From assembly GCA_037892935.1 (NCBI GenBank), contig JAYXKI010000007.1, forward strand, positions 558,001 through 622,000: a DNA stretch of 64,000 nucleotides, written 5' to 3'. Position numbers and translations under genes: made by a program. The notes under the pieces were generated by a model, which was given only the letters and a program-made list of their open reading frames with translations, did not search any database and was not told the origin of the DNA. The first letter of the stretch is position 1. Each line of letters starts with the position of its first letter. Of the stretch, positions 10,453-23,552 are shown in pieces. Source of the stretch: Phlebopus portentosus (Eukaryota > Basidiomycota > Agaricomycetes > Boletales > Boletinellaceae).

Positions 10453-13400
10453 ATGGCGACGGCGCGAACGAAGAGGCCTTTTGTAACGTGTACGAATGAT
10501 GTAGATCGACTTGCCACGAAGCTTGGCTCAACGCTCAAGCTCACGGATGTTGCAAATGCCGGCACGCGCACGCGAAAAGGGACAAGGATTGCTCAGCCTC
10601 AGACGAAGGCAACGAAACTACCGGACGAGAGCAGGGCTGCAGCAATGAAGAGCGTGAATAATGCTCTTCGGAGCCTGGCAGCCCCGTCTCATAACAGGGG
10701 GAATCCATCATATTCGTCCTATTCGTCCTCCGCCACGGCCGGGCGAGCTGCCCTGAACATCCTGAGAAAACTCGACCCGCAGCTGGTTGACACAGAGCGC
10801 GCTGCGCTTTGCATGGTCGGGAAACTGCTGAACTTGAATGCACATGATGCAGCTCTTGGTATTCTGGAGGACGTTCGAAGTCACCTTCCTACGCTGTACG
10901 ACCATGAACAGACCCTGACATCAACCAGGACTCCTGTTTCCTTTCTTCAACTACCACTGCCGTCTTCTTCCCTCGACTCGTCGGTCCAGACGTGTATTCA
11001 AACGTATCTTACTCACTCCCTTTCCCTCGTCGCACACGTCGTTTCGACAAAGCCAGATCTATCTAAAGCGTTCTACGAAACCTTAGACGGGTCCTCGTCA
11101 TTACGGTCATGGGCCAACGTCCTAACATCATTACCGCACAAATCTCTCGATGCTCTCTTCAAAAGAGCATATGTTACTCTTACAACAGCTTTCGCGTCTC
11201 CACCCGTGACACCCTTGTACGTCCTGAAGATACGATTCTGCGCATTACGCATGTTGCTACTCTCAAGCGAACTGGACATGACACCATTCTGGGAACAATG
11301 CCTCAAATATGCCGCCTCGTATGCTCGTGACGAAGATGCGAAGGAGAAAGAGAAGGAAAAGGTTGTTACGTTGCTTCCTTGTTTTGCGAGTATCGACAAA
11401 GGTGCGGACGGCAGGCGCGAGGGTAAAGGATGGATCGCGTTTTGCGAGTATTGGTTAGCTCTAGCTAAAAGAGTGAGTAAATCCTGTCGATGATGCTTGA
11501 GCTCGCGTTGATGAATCTCTAGGCTGAAGATATGCAAACACTCGCTTTTGTCGCGGTGTATATACGGAATGCCGCCTCATCTTCCAGCGACGTCTCCCAA
11601 GTGATCACAAGGACGTGCACGACGTTAACTCAGTTGACAGCGATTTTCGATCAGGGTTGTGAAGATTTTTCCGAGCTGACTTCTAAAGCTAACGTGGTCG
11701 CAACTGAGTTGCAAGAGCTCCAAGCGAAGCTGAGCCGTGGTGACGCGCTGGACAACAAACTGTGTCGTATTGTAGAAAGGTGCCGGAAAGGTTGCAGCAA
11801 GGCTTTGTCCCGCTGTCAAGATTGCACGCCCAAGAGAGACTCGATAATTGAGGTGCTTCTGAGCATAATCGCTTTCCTCGAGCGTACTGTCGAAACGACT
11901 TCAGCGAACGGCGAACGATCAGACGCGACAATATCGGCTCTTGATTCCCTGTTCCAGCTTGCCACGTCGGTCTTCCAACCACAGCACGCGGATTCGTGCG
12001 ATCAAGCGTACAATTATCTCTTACGCGCTGTGCGTCTCATTGAGCGCTCTCCGTCGGGCAGTCCCGAGGAAAAGCGCTCGACTGCGAACTATCTACGTTG
12101 TGTAGCGGGGGCATTCGCAAACTTGGCTGGCGCGTTGTATAAAGCAGAGCGTCATGGCTTCGCGATTCGCTTCCTTTTGCAGGCATGTCCTCTTTCAATT
12201 CGTGCAAGCGATCATTATTCTCAAAGTATCGCCACTGAGCCACCATCCGACTCCGATAAAGACCGTGAAGTATGGTCAACACACAGATCTCAAACGTACA
12301 GACGCTGGGAACTTCTTGGTGTTTGTTATGTCAAGACCGGCGACCGCAGGCCTGCTCACGATGCATTCGTTCAAGGTGTTGTCTCGTATCCCTTTGAAGA
12401 TGATGCATCAATGGCACTTGTGGGGTCTTTCGATTTTCAGCCCCCATCTACACTTGCGAATGCAATCGATCGATTGACTCACTTGGCAGTCTCGGAGCTG
12501 CGGCTTGATCCCGCAGAGGTGTCACTTCGAAAGTCATTGTTCTCTCGAGGCGTATCTGCGCCGATCGTGGGGTCGATATTAATTCGTCAAGCAACTTCGT
12601 TATTTGATCGTTCGAAACCTCACATTCGTTTGGCTATCAGTACACTCCTTTCAGATGCCTTAGATGTATATGATTCTCTGCGTTTTCCAGTCCGACGTGC
12701 GCGGACTCTTGTGCTCGTGCTGGAACATACATACTACGGAGGTAATAAGGACTCGGCTTTGGGAGATTTTAGTCCAGAAACTATCATTCAAGAGGCAGAA
12801 GTTCTACTTTCAGAGAAAGTTGGTGTTCCCATGCATCTATTATGAAGTGTGCTGACTCGGCTGTCTGTTACCTTTCGTTCACCAGGCGAGTGCAGGTGAA
12901 GACACTGCCTTCACCCATCTTCGCTCGTGCCTTAAAGCTACTATATTACTATGGGCCACGCTACACGCTCATCGCGCCTCGGAGCCTACAGAACAACTAT
13001 CAAAGCGACTTCAACTGGCGCTCAACGCCCTTGAAGTGCTCGTTGCTGAACCCGTAAGTACGATGGACTCAAAAGGTCAGAATAGAGCTCGAGATCGAAA
13101 GGTCGTGCCTACTGGAACGTCAGGCACGAAGCCTATATCTCGCACAGCGCGTTCGACAGCTACGTCTTCTTCGAAACCTCGGAGTTTGCGGCCTGCTTCT
13201 GTTCGTCGACCTCCTGTAGCGTCGAATCTTTCTGATGGTGTGTGTCACTCCTGTCTTACTATTTTCATACTCACAACGAATTTAGGCGCCAATGCGACTA
13301 TCACAAAGAGTCCTTCCAGCTTTAAAAGCAGAGAGCTGAGCGTATCAGAATGCACATCTTTGGCTGAGCTCCTCCGTATGTCTATGTTTCCTCGGTTTAT

Positions 13401-16400
13401 GTTTTGATAGTGACTTCTGATATCTCGCTGATTAATAGTTATGGTTGCGGAACTACTTGATTTATCGGGCCTTGCCTTTATGAAAGTACAGCTACTGGTC
13501 CTCGTACGACGTCTCTTAGGAAAAGTTGGTGGATCTAAGGGTGAAGGTATGTGTCCGGATTCGACTGATCTATAGAAGGCACTCGAACAATTTTGGTAGC
13601 GTTTCTTCGTGCAACGTCAATGCTGGCCCATCTACTCTCTAAGCTCGGAAAGATTACACTTGCAACCAACTTACTTGTTCCGCTGGTGGATGAAGTACGC
13701 AAAGCAACGATCCCGAGCTCTTCTGGTGCCCTGCTGTTACTGAGATATGCAGAGCTCCTGACGTTCAATGGAGATACATCCGAAAGGTACGACTTGAGTT
13801 AAGAATATTTGGCACGTTTTGACTTGAACTCATCAGCATAAGCGCATATGAGGACGCTGCACGCATGGCTGAGGATCTCCCGGACGAGGACTCCGGAAAG
13901 GGTGTTTCGGCAGCCGCACGTATACGATCTAGGGCACTTATTTTGGAGAGAATCGCTATTGCTTCGCATGTCTATGCTGCGATCCAGGATGCGAAAGTGA
14001 TTATCCAGAAGTTTCTTCCTCACATCATAACATTAATAATATACTTCTTTCCCATAGAACCAGCCTGTGATCGCACTCAAGGCACTCTTGCAGGCGTTGC
14101 GCTTACTAAATAGAGCGACCGATACATTGGCGAGGTTGAACCCAACACGCAAGCCGGATGGCTCGTCGGATCCTTTTGTCATGTCAGACGTCAGGGATGC
14201 GTTGCCGGGATCCGACGGACCTATCGCTGTTGTTGAATGTGGCAAAGGAGACTCGACGAGACTACCGCGATCGCTAGTGCATCTCGATGCCCTAGAATGG
14301 AGGATAGCAAATTCGCTATTCGAGACCCAGCTTGCTCTTTCACGGGCGTATGCTGCGCGCGGGTCGGTCCGCGAAGCAGAATACTTCGAGCAACAGGCGG
14401 AAGAATTAGCACATGTATTGGGCTCACCGACGATGACGCTCCATGCCTTGCTTCAAAAATCGGAATTGCAAATGGCGCTCCGGAGCATGGAGAGTTCTCT
14501 GACAACACTCGAGACAGCGACGCGGCTCACACCGGGCGCTGATGGCATGCATGAGATCGATGTGCATCGCGCTCTTGGAGACCGTTTGCTTCTCTGCTCT
14601 CACGAAAAAGAAGCACAAGGCGAATTTGATCTCGCTGGGGGAACGCTGGCAAAGGCAATGAAGAGGTTTGGTTCGTTTGACAAGCTGGCGCCAAGCACGT
14701 CAAAATCGGAGATCGAAGACGCCTTTATGCCGGTCCTCCAAGCTAAAATCTTAAGACAAAAAGGTTCGTGTTATTACCCTTTGGGGAAATTGGTTGCACT
14801 GAAATATTTTACTTCCTTTTGGAAGTTTGGCTGTTGCGAGACAGCCTGGGAGATAAGTATGAAGAGCTCCTTGAGAAACTATTTGCACTTGCCCAACGGC
14901 CGTACGTTGAGGTATTGTCCAAAACAATCTCGGTAGAAAGTTTCCTCATTGATCTCGTTAGATGCAAATCAATTCAATGCTAGGGCGACTGGCTCTTCAT
15001 GACATCCATGAACGGTTCCGTGCTGATATGTCGCTGAGCTCATTGGCAGAATCGAGTACGTCTTGTTCCTAGTTTACTTGAAACAAGGCGCCGACAATTT
15101 GCTCGCATCATAGCAATCGCACTGCCTTTGGGAATGAGCAGCGAGAAGCGAATACTTCCCGTACCACCTCAGGACATCCTTGACGCACTCCAACAGGCCG
15201 ATGAACATTACGTCTCGGATCTGTCACGATTTTCGGAGCGGGATAGCGTTGCTAATGTCCGATTTGCGGCCGTCGCTGAGGCACTTATCAGCACATACCA
15301 GGCGTCTATTGGAATCGCGTACGGAGGCAGTCCAGCTTTCGCTTCACACTTGCTAGGTACTTCTCCTTCACCGACGTTCTTTGTCGACATTATTTGAAAT
15401 TTAATCTTAGACATGGCGTGCTCGATTACCGTCAGGCGGGAATTGATAGATGCGATCTTATTCAAAATTCCTGATCCCCTGGCGCAAGATGACATGCGTT
15501 GGCCTTCTGAGGCTTCTCCTAGCACCCAACGGCGGAGGGTTAAATCAAAAGGCAGGGGCATATTCGATGACCTGTCTGATGATGACGATGGTGAACGCTC
15601 GCTTAACGATAACAATTTGCGAGAGTACTGGGACTATGTTCTGAAGAAGCATCAATCCGAGGCTTTTGTGCAAGCTGAGAACATCAAATCTGAAATTGAC
15701 GACCTTCCTGAGCACTGGATGGTCATTACGATTTCTCTCACGAGCGACAAAAGTGCTCTTCTTCTGTCCCGGCAGCGACCCAAAAAGGAGCCAATGGTGT
15801 TTTGTGTACCTTTGAAAGGCCGGCAGGACGAAGACGAGGATGGACATTTCAGCTTCGACAATGCGATGGCTGAACTCAGCGACATTATCAGATTGAGTGA
15901 CGACGGTGCTAGAGGGGCCTGCCACATAAAGTCGGACGATAAAGAAGCGAAAGTTGCTTGGTGGGCGTCACGAAAGCAGCTCGATCAAAGGATGAAGGAT
16001 CTCGTTGAGAACATCGAGTTCTGTTGGCTAGGTGCTTTCAAGGTGCGAATTGCTTGAAAAAACTCACATACCACTCAGCTAAGCGAACTTGACGCAGACT
16101 ATACTGAGTCAGCCGAAACGCGTATCGCCGGAGGCGATCACAAATCTGCGAACCCGCCTTGAGAAAGTATTCAAAGGAATTCTTGGCGTGCATGAAAAGA
16201 AGAGCAGGAAAGTGAAGCTCCAACTCGATGCAAACCTTCTTGAGCTCTTCGCTGCTCTCCCTCCTACGTGCCGAGACGAAGAGTTGCAAGATCTTATCTA
16301 CTTTGTTCTGGATCTTTACCATTTTCATGGGTTACCCGTTGCCCTTGCGGAGGTGGATATTGACCTAGTTGTGCTTGACCTGCGCTCGGCACTTGAGGAG

Positions 16401-17285
16401 TTCCATTCGCGAAACAGTGGAGAGATTGCTTCGGAACCAGATGCACATACATTCCTTGTATTGGATAAGAACGTGCAGGGTGTTCCGTGGGAGTCCCTTC
16501 CGGTGTTGCGGGGCCATAGTGTGAGCAGAGTACCGAGTATCTCGTTCATCGCGGACAGACTGGCATGGGCAAGGTCGCAGCGCGGTCTTTCATTGGATCC
16601 TAGCGAGGAATCTACAGACGACAGCGAAAGAATAGATCGCGTCCTCGTAGATCCTTCAAAGGGTTACTATCTCCTCAATCCTAGTGGTGACCTGTCTGGC
16701 ACTGAGGGTCGATTCAGAGGCTGGGTAAATGATCTCAAGAAGGTCGGTTGGGATGGTGTCATCGGTAAGGAGCCTAGCGAACAACAATTCCTCAATGCAT
16801 TATCTCGCAAAGACCTAGTAATGTGAGTATATTATCGCCTCTTTCATTACAATATGTGACTAATGTACGTCTACAGATACTTTGGACACGGAGGAGCAGA
16901 GCAATATGCGCGTTCGCATAGGATCCGGCATCTTCAACGATGCGCAGCTACTATGCTTTGGGGGTGTTCGTCTGGTTCTTTGCGCGAGATGGGGGATTTT
17001 GATCGCGTAGGCACTCCGAATAATTACATGATGGCGGGTTGTCCTTCGCTGGTCGCGAATTTGTGGGACGTCACCGACCGAGACATCGACAAATTTGCCC
17101 AGTCTGTATTCACGAAACTTCGGCTGGAACCAGGAGAGATCGGACAATGGCAGAAAGGGAAACGAAGCGCAGGGGAAGGGAAGGTGTCGATTGTTGCAGC
17201 TGTTGCTCAGAGCCGAAACGTATGCAAATTGAAGTATCTAACTGGAGCAGCTGTGGTTGTTTACGGCATTCCCTACTATCTTTGA
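10453..17285 (+). CDS. ESP1: Separase (cohesin-cleaving cysteine protease, C50)
   Basis: Separase cleaves the kleisin subunit of cohesin at anaphase onset. The gene has about 15 exons and encodes roughly 2,000 residues, as expected for fungal separases. The N-terminal two thirds are helical-repeat-like with low recognisability; several exons carry TPR/ARM-like Ala/Leu-rich helices. The C-terminal protease domain is clear: FLVLDKNVQGVPWESLPVLR near 16455-16515, then across an intron YFGHGGAEQY with the catalytic His (about 16880), then MLWGCSSGSL with the catalytic Cys (about 16965), and AGCPSLVANLWDVTDRDID. The protein ends shortly after this domain. Securin is the expected inhibitor but is not in the window. 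The start at 10453 is the first ATG of a 346-codon open exon. Some internal splice sites, notably near 13550 and 14770-15120, are uncertain. Confidence 0.88.
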
Positions 17286-17970
17286 TTTCTTCCTGGAGGT
17301 CGATATATTTCCCACCTTTAGTACACACATATTCATCATTCAATTCACTTACACAATATTCACTTTGTCATCTCGCACACTATCAAGGACATTCGGACAT
17401 AACTCCTCGCATAAACTTTACTCCATGCAGCTTTCGGCCTTCATAATATTATCCAGTTTCTAAAACTTGATGCTTAATGACTTCAATCCGGTGCTGCGCA
17501 CCGAAAAAGGGTGAACAGTTTGTGGTGTATGCCGCGAGGGTTGCCGTCAGGTCAGTCATGCCGATCTGAAAACGGTTCCAGACCGAATTGAGGGCCGGTT
17601 GGAGCAGACCAATTCGCACGTGCAATTTATTGCCGGGCACTTTATTAGATAATAGATTAGCACACACACTGCTCTCTATACAACGTCTTTGACGCTTGCA
17701 TACGACAGACATCGACGTCCAGCAGCGTCGTGTTGTGCCAGGAGGTCAGAGAGAAGAGTCCGCATTGTTGCCTTGCGTCGGCTTACATTCACAACTAGGA
17801 ACATCGCTGTGCTGGCGCGGATATCATAATACTGTAACACCGCCTCCACTTTCCGTCACAAATTATATCTTCTAGCCACGGGCTCTCACTCAAACAATCA
17901 CCTTCGTATCCGCTTGGCTTGCAGGAGACGTTCTTTATCTCATCTAGACTTCGGTTTTTCGTAATTTTGC
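17286..17970. other. Intergenic between separase and PIP5K genes
   Basis: Same-strand spacer. It holds a pyrimidine-rich separase 3' region and presumably the kinase promoter and leader. A minus-strand frame at 17449-17712 has no recognisable motif. Confidence 0.4.
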
Positions 17971-20612
17971 ATGGCTGGTGCCGTGGCAGGTCCATCCCGA
18001 GCTTCACCTGTGCCAGATATCATCGACTCGCGTAGGACATCCGGCATCTCTGGGTCTGCTGCTTCGTACCATACTGCGTTCTCGGACAATTCGCCTTCGC
18101 CTTCGTCTATGAACTTGACGGCATCCTCGGGCTCGGTTCACACGGTCGGTGCTGCGGGGAAGAGGGGCGATACCCAAGAAGCGAACCCGATGCACCTACC
18201 CTCACAGGGTAACCAGGAGGTGCATGTTGTTAAGGTCGAAACGGAGAGCGTCGAACTACGTGCTGGTCCGACTCCAGACTCGATAGTTGCTCGCGCCGGA
18301 AAGACCCTAGCCCATGTCATTACCACTGAACCCGCTGTAATGGCAGCGGGACCGCCACCCCCCTCACCTCCACCGAGCGTTGAGCATGAAGGCGACATGT
18401 CCATGACAGAACGCTCGCCTTCTCCCAAGCTTGGCATGTCTCGCTCAGAGCCATCTCAGCCCCAAGTCAGTTCGAGTACCCGATCGACGCGAAACCGCTC
18501 ATTTGACGCGTCGACGGCAGGCGCATCAAATGATATACTTCGGCAACGGCCATCGACGGAAACGCGATTCTCGAGCCTATCCGTCTCTGGAACGGGTGCA
18601 ATGTTTATCGCTCAATCTTCGGTACGTACGGTGCCTACAGACGAACCTAGCACTCCGAGCACATCTGAGCGACCTCCGACTGTATCAACGTCTGGTTCAC
18701 CTCATCTCGCGCACGCGTCTAAAACCTCACACGTCAGCATTGACGGTCATTTACAACCGCCTCCGTCAACAACCCATCGACCCGCACGTCGCAATACGAC
18801 GGGATCAGCAGCGCCAATAATGTCTTCTCGAGGATCGCAGGCGACTTTATATGCCTACAATCACGGCCATCTGCCACATCATCGAGGAGTTGCCGTTGAT
18901 GACACGGACGCATATACAGCGGCACATTCAGCCGCGCAAGCCCAGATGCTCGGCCTTACTCCAGGACCGGACGGAACTCTTGGGTTTGGCGAGTTAGATC
19001 CAGATATCCTGATCCAAGCCGATCAGATTCGGCGCGAAAGAACCGCCAAGCGACGGCATCAGGAGCAACAGGAAGCGGAAATGGCTGCACTGAACAAAGC
19101 CGCAGACGAGAAGAAAGTTCTGATGGGAAACTTGATTGGCGAAGGCCATGTGAATTATGTGCTCATGTATAACATGTTAACGGGCATTCGAATAGCTGTC
19201 AGTACATCGCATCTCAATTGTTGCTTAATTACTGACAAGGTTCTAGGTCTCTCGATGTCAAGCAAAGCCCAAACGTCGTCTCACAGAAGAAGACTTCACG
19301 GCTCGACATAAATACTCATTCGATATGTGAGTGAAAGGTTCTGATACTCCACTTCATATAGCTAAAACGGTACACCCTAGCGTTGGTAACGAGTTGACCC
19401 CTTCCGCAAAATATGACTTCAAATTCAAAGATTACGCACCATGGGTATTCCGCGAACTTCGAGAAACTCACTTTGGTCTTGACCCTGCCGACTATCTCCT
19501 TTCCCTTACCGAAAAGTATATTCTCTCCGAGCTTGGCTCTCCTGGGAAGTCCGGATCCTTTTTCTACTTCTCTCGCGATTACCGCTTTATCATCAAAACG
19601 ATTCACCACACGGAACATAAGTTCCTCCGAAAGATTCTGAAGGAGTATTACGAGCATGTTAAACTCAACCCGCATACTCTTCTATCGCGTTTCTATGGAC
19701 TGCACCGTGTAAAACTACCTCGAGGGCGAAAGATTCACTTCGTCATCATGAACAACCTCTTCCCACCACATAAGGATATTCATGAGACGTACGACCTGAA
19801 GGGATCGACAGTCGGACGTGAATATCCTGAAGAGAAGGCGCAGAAGAATCCGAGGGCCGTGCTGAAGGACCTAAATTGGATAAACCGAGGGAAGTCGCTC
19901 GAGTTAGGCCCGGAAAAGCGAGCACTGTTGGCAGAGCAGCTAAGGCGTGATTCCGGATTGCTGAAGAGACTCAATGTGATGGACTATAGTCTACTCGTTG
20001 GGATACACAATATGCAACGTGGTAATAGGGACATGGTCCGGAAGAAGACGCTCAAAGTTTTCTCGGTAAGTACTCGATAAGCGCGGAAATTAAAGTACCG
20101 GAACTAAAGCTTCACTTCCAGCCACCCCCTTTACCTGCAGTTAAGCGGAAGCCCATGTCCCTAAAGGGGTCATCACCTGAAGCCATTGCTATGCGCAAGG
20201 CAATGCGGAGGTCAGCACCGGAGGGATTAGGGACATCGAAGGCTCTAGACCTACCGGAGGAGGACACAGGCGACCGTCAACAATTCATCTTCTACCAAGA
20301 TGATGGTGGCTTGCAAGCGACGGACGAGCAAAATCAACCGATGGATACGATTTATTACCTAGGTGTTATCGATGTCCTGACACCGTATAATACGCTGAAG
20401 CGTGCGGAACATATCTGGAAAGGGTTATCTGCTGATCGGGTGGGTGCCCTTTAGTTCCTTGAGCTCGTAATGCAATTTCTAATGATTTACCTTCGCATTT
20501 TTAGCATAAGATCAGTCCAGTCCCTCCAGAGGAATACGGCGACCGATTCTTTGAATTCCTGACCTCAGTGATGCGCGGTGGTGGCGGCGCTGAGAAATTC
20601 AAACCCGAATGA
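17971..20612 (+). CDS. MSS4: Phosphatidylinositol-4-phosphate 5-kinase
   Basis: This enzyme makes PI(4,5)P2 at the plasma membrane and controls actin and cell polarity. Exons run 17971-19197, 19247-19326, 19381 to about 20065, about 20122 to 20439, and from about 20505 to the stop at 20610-20612. The first about 380 residues are low-complexity, Ser/Thr/Pro-rich, as in fungal Mss4/Its3. The kinase domain then starts with [20 protein letters not shown]. It contains the ATP-binding region [17 protein letters not shown], the NNLF and DLKGSTVGR motifs, [10 protein letters not shown] (PIPK signature), and the IDVLTPYN activation-segment region, followed by AEHIWKGL and [17 protein letters not shown] near the end. 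All hallmark PIPK motifs are intact. A charged linker precedes the activation-loop exon. Confidence 0.92.
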
Positions 20613-21292
20613 ACTTGCCGAATTCTCTTGCATTTTTCGTTTTCTTTCATCCATTTACAGTGCATACCTCAATAAATATTTACTCTACCTATCGCGGACT
20701 TTCTGCTTATTTTGTTCTCTTCTATCCTCACCATTCGCGTATTGACATTACATTCATTCTCCCGTCTTCCAAGTTCTGCAATCATTCAGCTTATCTAGGC
20801 CGCATCGTTTCTTAAACTACTCGTTTGACCTGGATTACCGTACCACCATCAATTTGGTATTCATTTCCATTCGGCAATATTTCACACGCTCGTTGTTTTC
20901 GCGTTTTCATTTCATTCTTTCTGGTCCTTTTTTTCGCTTGATTGGTGCCTCATTGGTGACCATTTCACTCTCCTTATTGCGGATTGACATAGATGGTATT
21001 TTACCGTTTTATTTTTGCTGTCGCATGTTCACCATAGAGTTTCCAAACGCATGGCTATAATCTAACCGAAGCGTAGGCCTTGAGGTGCCTTTCGTAATTT
21101 CAGCAACGTAGATCGGAAGCAAGTCCGGTGAGGTGTATAAATTGTAAAGACGCGTAGGTTAAATAGGTACATGGAGTGTAGTTATAGGAGAACGTAGATA
21201 ATGGTTGGCATGGGGAGAAAAAAATTGTTCCTTGGTACTGAAAAGGAATTTCAGCATCGTGGAGAAAAACCCTATGGCGGCTTGAAGACGTG

Positions 21293-23503
21293 TTAAAAAA
21301 ACCAAGCGTGCGCTTCTGACGACTGGTCGAAAATGCGTACGGCGCCTGGTGGGAGGACATGTAAATAATAAGTGTCATAGAGCTGTTGGCAGAAGCGCCG
21401 GCACTCAAGGAGTCGGTGTATCACCGTATCCGGCTTATGGCAATGGGTGCATCGGGTTGTAGGTTCTAGACATAGGCGGTATCGCGTGGAGTTGGTATGG
21501 GACACATTAACCATGGTCTGGAGGTGAGCAGTTTCAGCAGCCCACATCTAGAGCCATGTAGGTGCCCGTTTTGGCTGGGTGGTAACGTCGGGCAGTGCGG
21601 TAGCGTATGGGGTAATGCCCCGGTAGCTTTGTCGACGCATCCAGCATTGGATTGCAATACACCATGAGCGATACATGAGTTTTGCTTGGTATATCCCGAT
21701 GCCCAGTGCCGTGCTAAGCGGGATGTGTATAGTGTCCTCTGAACAACGTTTTGAAGTGTCATTAGGGAATTTCCACTAACTGTACGGGATGGAGAATAGT
21801 GGTTAAAAGTGCAGTCACTTAATAAAGGTTGTAACGATGGTCATCACGAGAAAGGAAAAGTGAATCTCAGAAAGTGAGAGAAGAAAACGCGATAGTGGCA
21901 GAAAAAGGGAGATGTTTTGGGTTTTGTTTGATGTAGAGAAGAGTATGATAGGGAGATAAGAAAGGCATTGGTAGTGTCCATAGTAGAGATAAACTGAACA
22001 AAGAATATAGGAAACGGAGGAAAATCATGTTCAATACAGGAAACTGAGAAGGAACACGAAATTGAGAGATAGGGCTGATGTTGCCAAAGGGATTAATTGT
22101 TTGTGTATATTGATGAGAAAGAGGAAAAAAATGTGCATGATGTGTGATAAGATGTGCATTTTGTCGTTGGGAGAATAACTGAGTGTATTGGACGATGGAG
22201 GGGATGGATAGGGCACTTTCTACAAGAGCAGTGGGGGTCATTGGCAGTAAACCACCAATGATGCGAAGACGCCTGTAACGAAAGGGTTCCAGAAGTCTGG
22301 TTAGTTTTGGTTGTAGGGGGTGCCAAATGGCGGCCCCCCACAATAAAATAGAACATAAAATGTTGAAGTAGAAGAATCTAAAGTGTTCTACCCTCAGTCG
22401 TCGGCACCTTTGCGTCATCGATTTAAGAGTGTCCAGGTATTTAGATGCCCGGAGGACGCAGTCTTTGGTGTCTGGTGAAGTTGTTCAAGTGGCGGTATGA
22501 GATACCGAGCCATTTGAACATACAGGCAGAGGTGAGATCCGTTTCTCTCCACCTCACTGGTAAAGCTCGTGTCTCCCATCTCCGCGCTTCCCGCATTGCA
22601 TGTAGTCAAGTAGAGTCAAGTGCGGGTTATGTGGACTGATCCGGGGTCTATCGATAAGCCTAGTTCTTCGGCCTTCTGTTGGAGGGAGTTTAACACGTTA
22701 GTAATGTCAACTGCTCTGCCTGTGCGTTCTAGGACAAAGCAGCCATCATCCATGTAGAACAGGGTTGTTTGCGAACCATTCTGACGAGGTACCATTGAAG
22801 TAGAATGCGATCTGTCGTTGTGAACAGATCGCATGAATGAGGCAAGTGAGGGGTAGAGATATGGTGAATTCCTGTAACATTCAGTAAATGTTGTAGGGTT
22901 GGACGTGGTCGAAGTATCCTTCGATGTCGAAGGTGACCACAACCATGGAAGTGTCGAAAGTGCAGAAGCGATCATTGAGATGTCGATAGGCCGCCGTTAC
23001 CGAAGCTCCTGGCCTGCCCCCGAATTGGTTAAGGGGAAGTCCGGTAGGGGGATAAGGGTTTGTAATCATCTAGCGGTTAGTACTCGCTCGTAAAATTTTG
23101 CGAGTGATTCCTCCACACAAATGGGTCGATAGGCCCGAGTTGTAAGGGGATCATAGTCCTTGGGTTTGCGGATGAGATTGATGTAGGATTTACGAAGAGC
23201 ACTAGGGTAGTGCCCCCATGTAAGGCAGGCGTTGAGGTATCGAGTAAAGTGGTTGAGGTGTTGGTCAACCGGCCATCGTGAGTCCATATGAGTGGTGATC
23301 CTCGATGGCCCTGATGAGGCTTGTGTCGGGATCTCCATTAGGGCATCGAGTCTGTGATGCGGAAGGTGTTTAGAGGGTGAGTATGCATTGGAAGTAATGT
23401 TCGCGCGGAAACTATATGTGGACACGCTCGAAACGCGCTCGCGAAAGATCAGCATTATTATTGCCACGTCTTGACCACGTAACCCTCTCCTACAGCTATA
23501 CAT
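21293..23503 (-). mobile_element. Decayed non-LTR (LINE-type) retrotransposon
   Basis: Fragments of one reverse transcriptase lie in order on the minus strand but in different frames. RKPKDYDPLTTRAYRPI and LAKFYERVLTAR (about 23066-23200) match the start of the RT domain. After a frame change come LNQFGGRPG and VVTFDIEGYFDHVQ, which carries the first catalytic Asp, then FYMDDGCF (about 22740) with the YxDD-type pair. WHPLQPKLTRLLEPFRYRRLRIIGG and TPTALVESALSIPSI (about 22200-22320) match the thumb/linker of I/Tad-type elements. CTHCHKPDTVIHRLLEC (about 21430-21490) is a zf-RVT-like zinc motif. At least three frame breaks mean it is dead. No endonuclease, tail or target-site duplication could be fixed by eye. 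Confidence 0.75.
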
Positions 23504-23552
23504 ATGCTTTAAATTGCATTTTATTTGAATCTCTTAGACATTTGCTTCGTCG

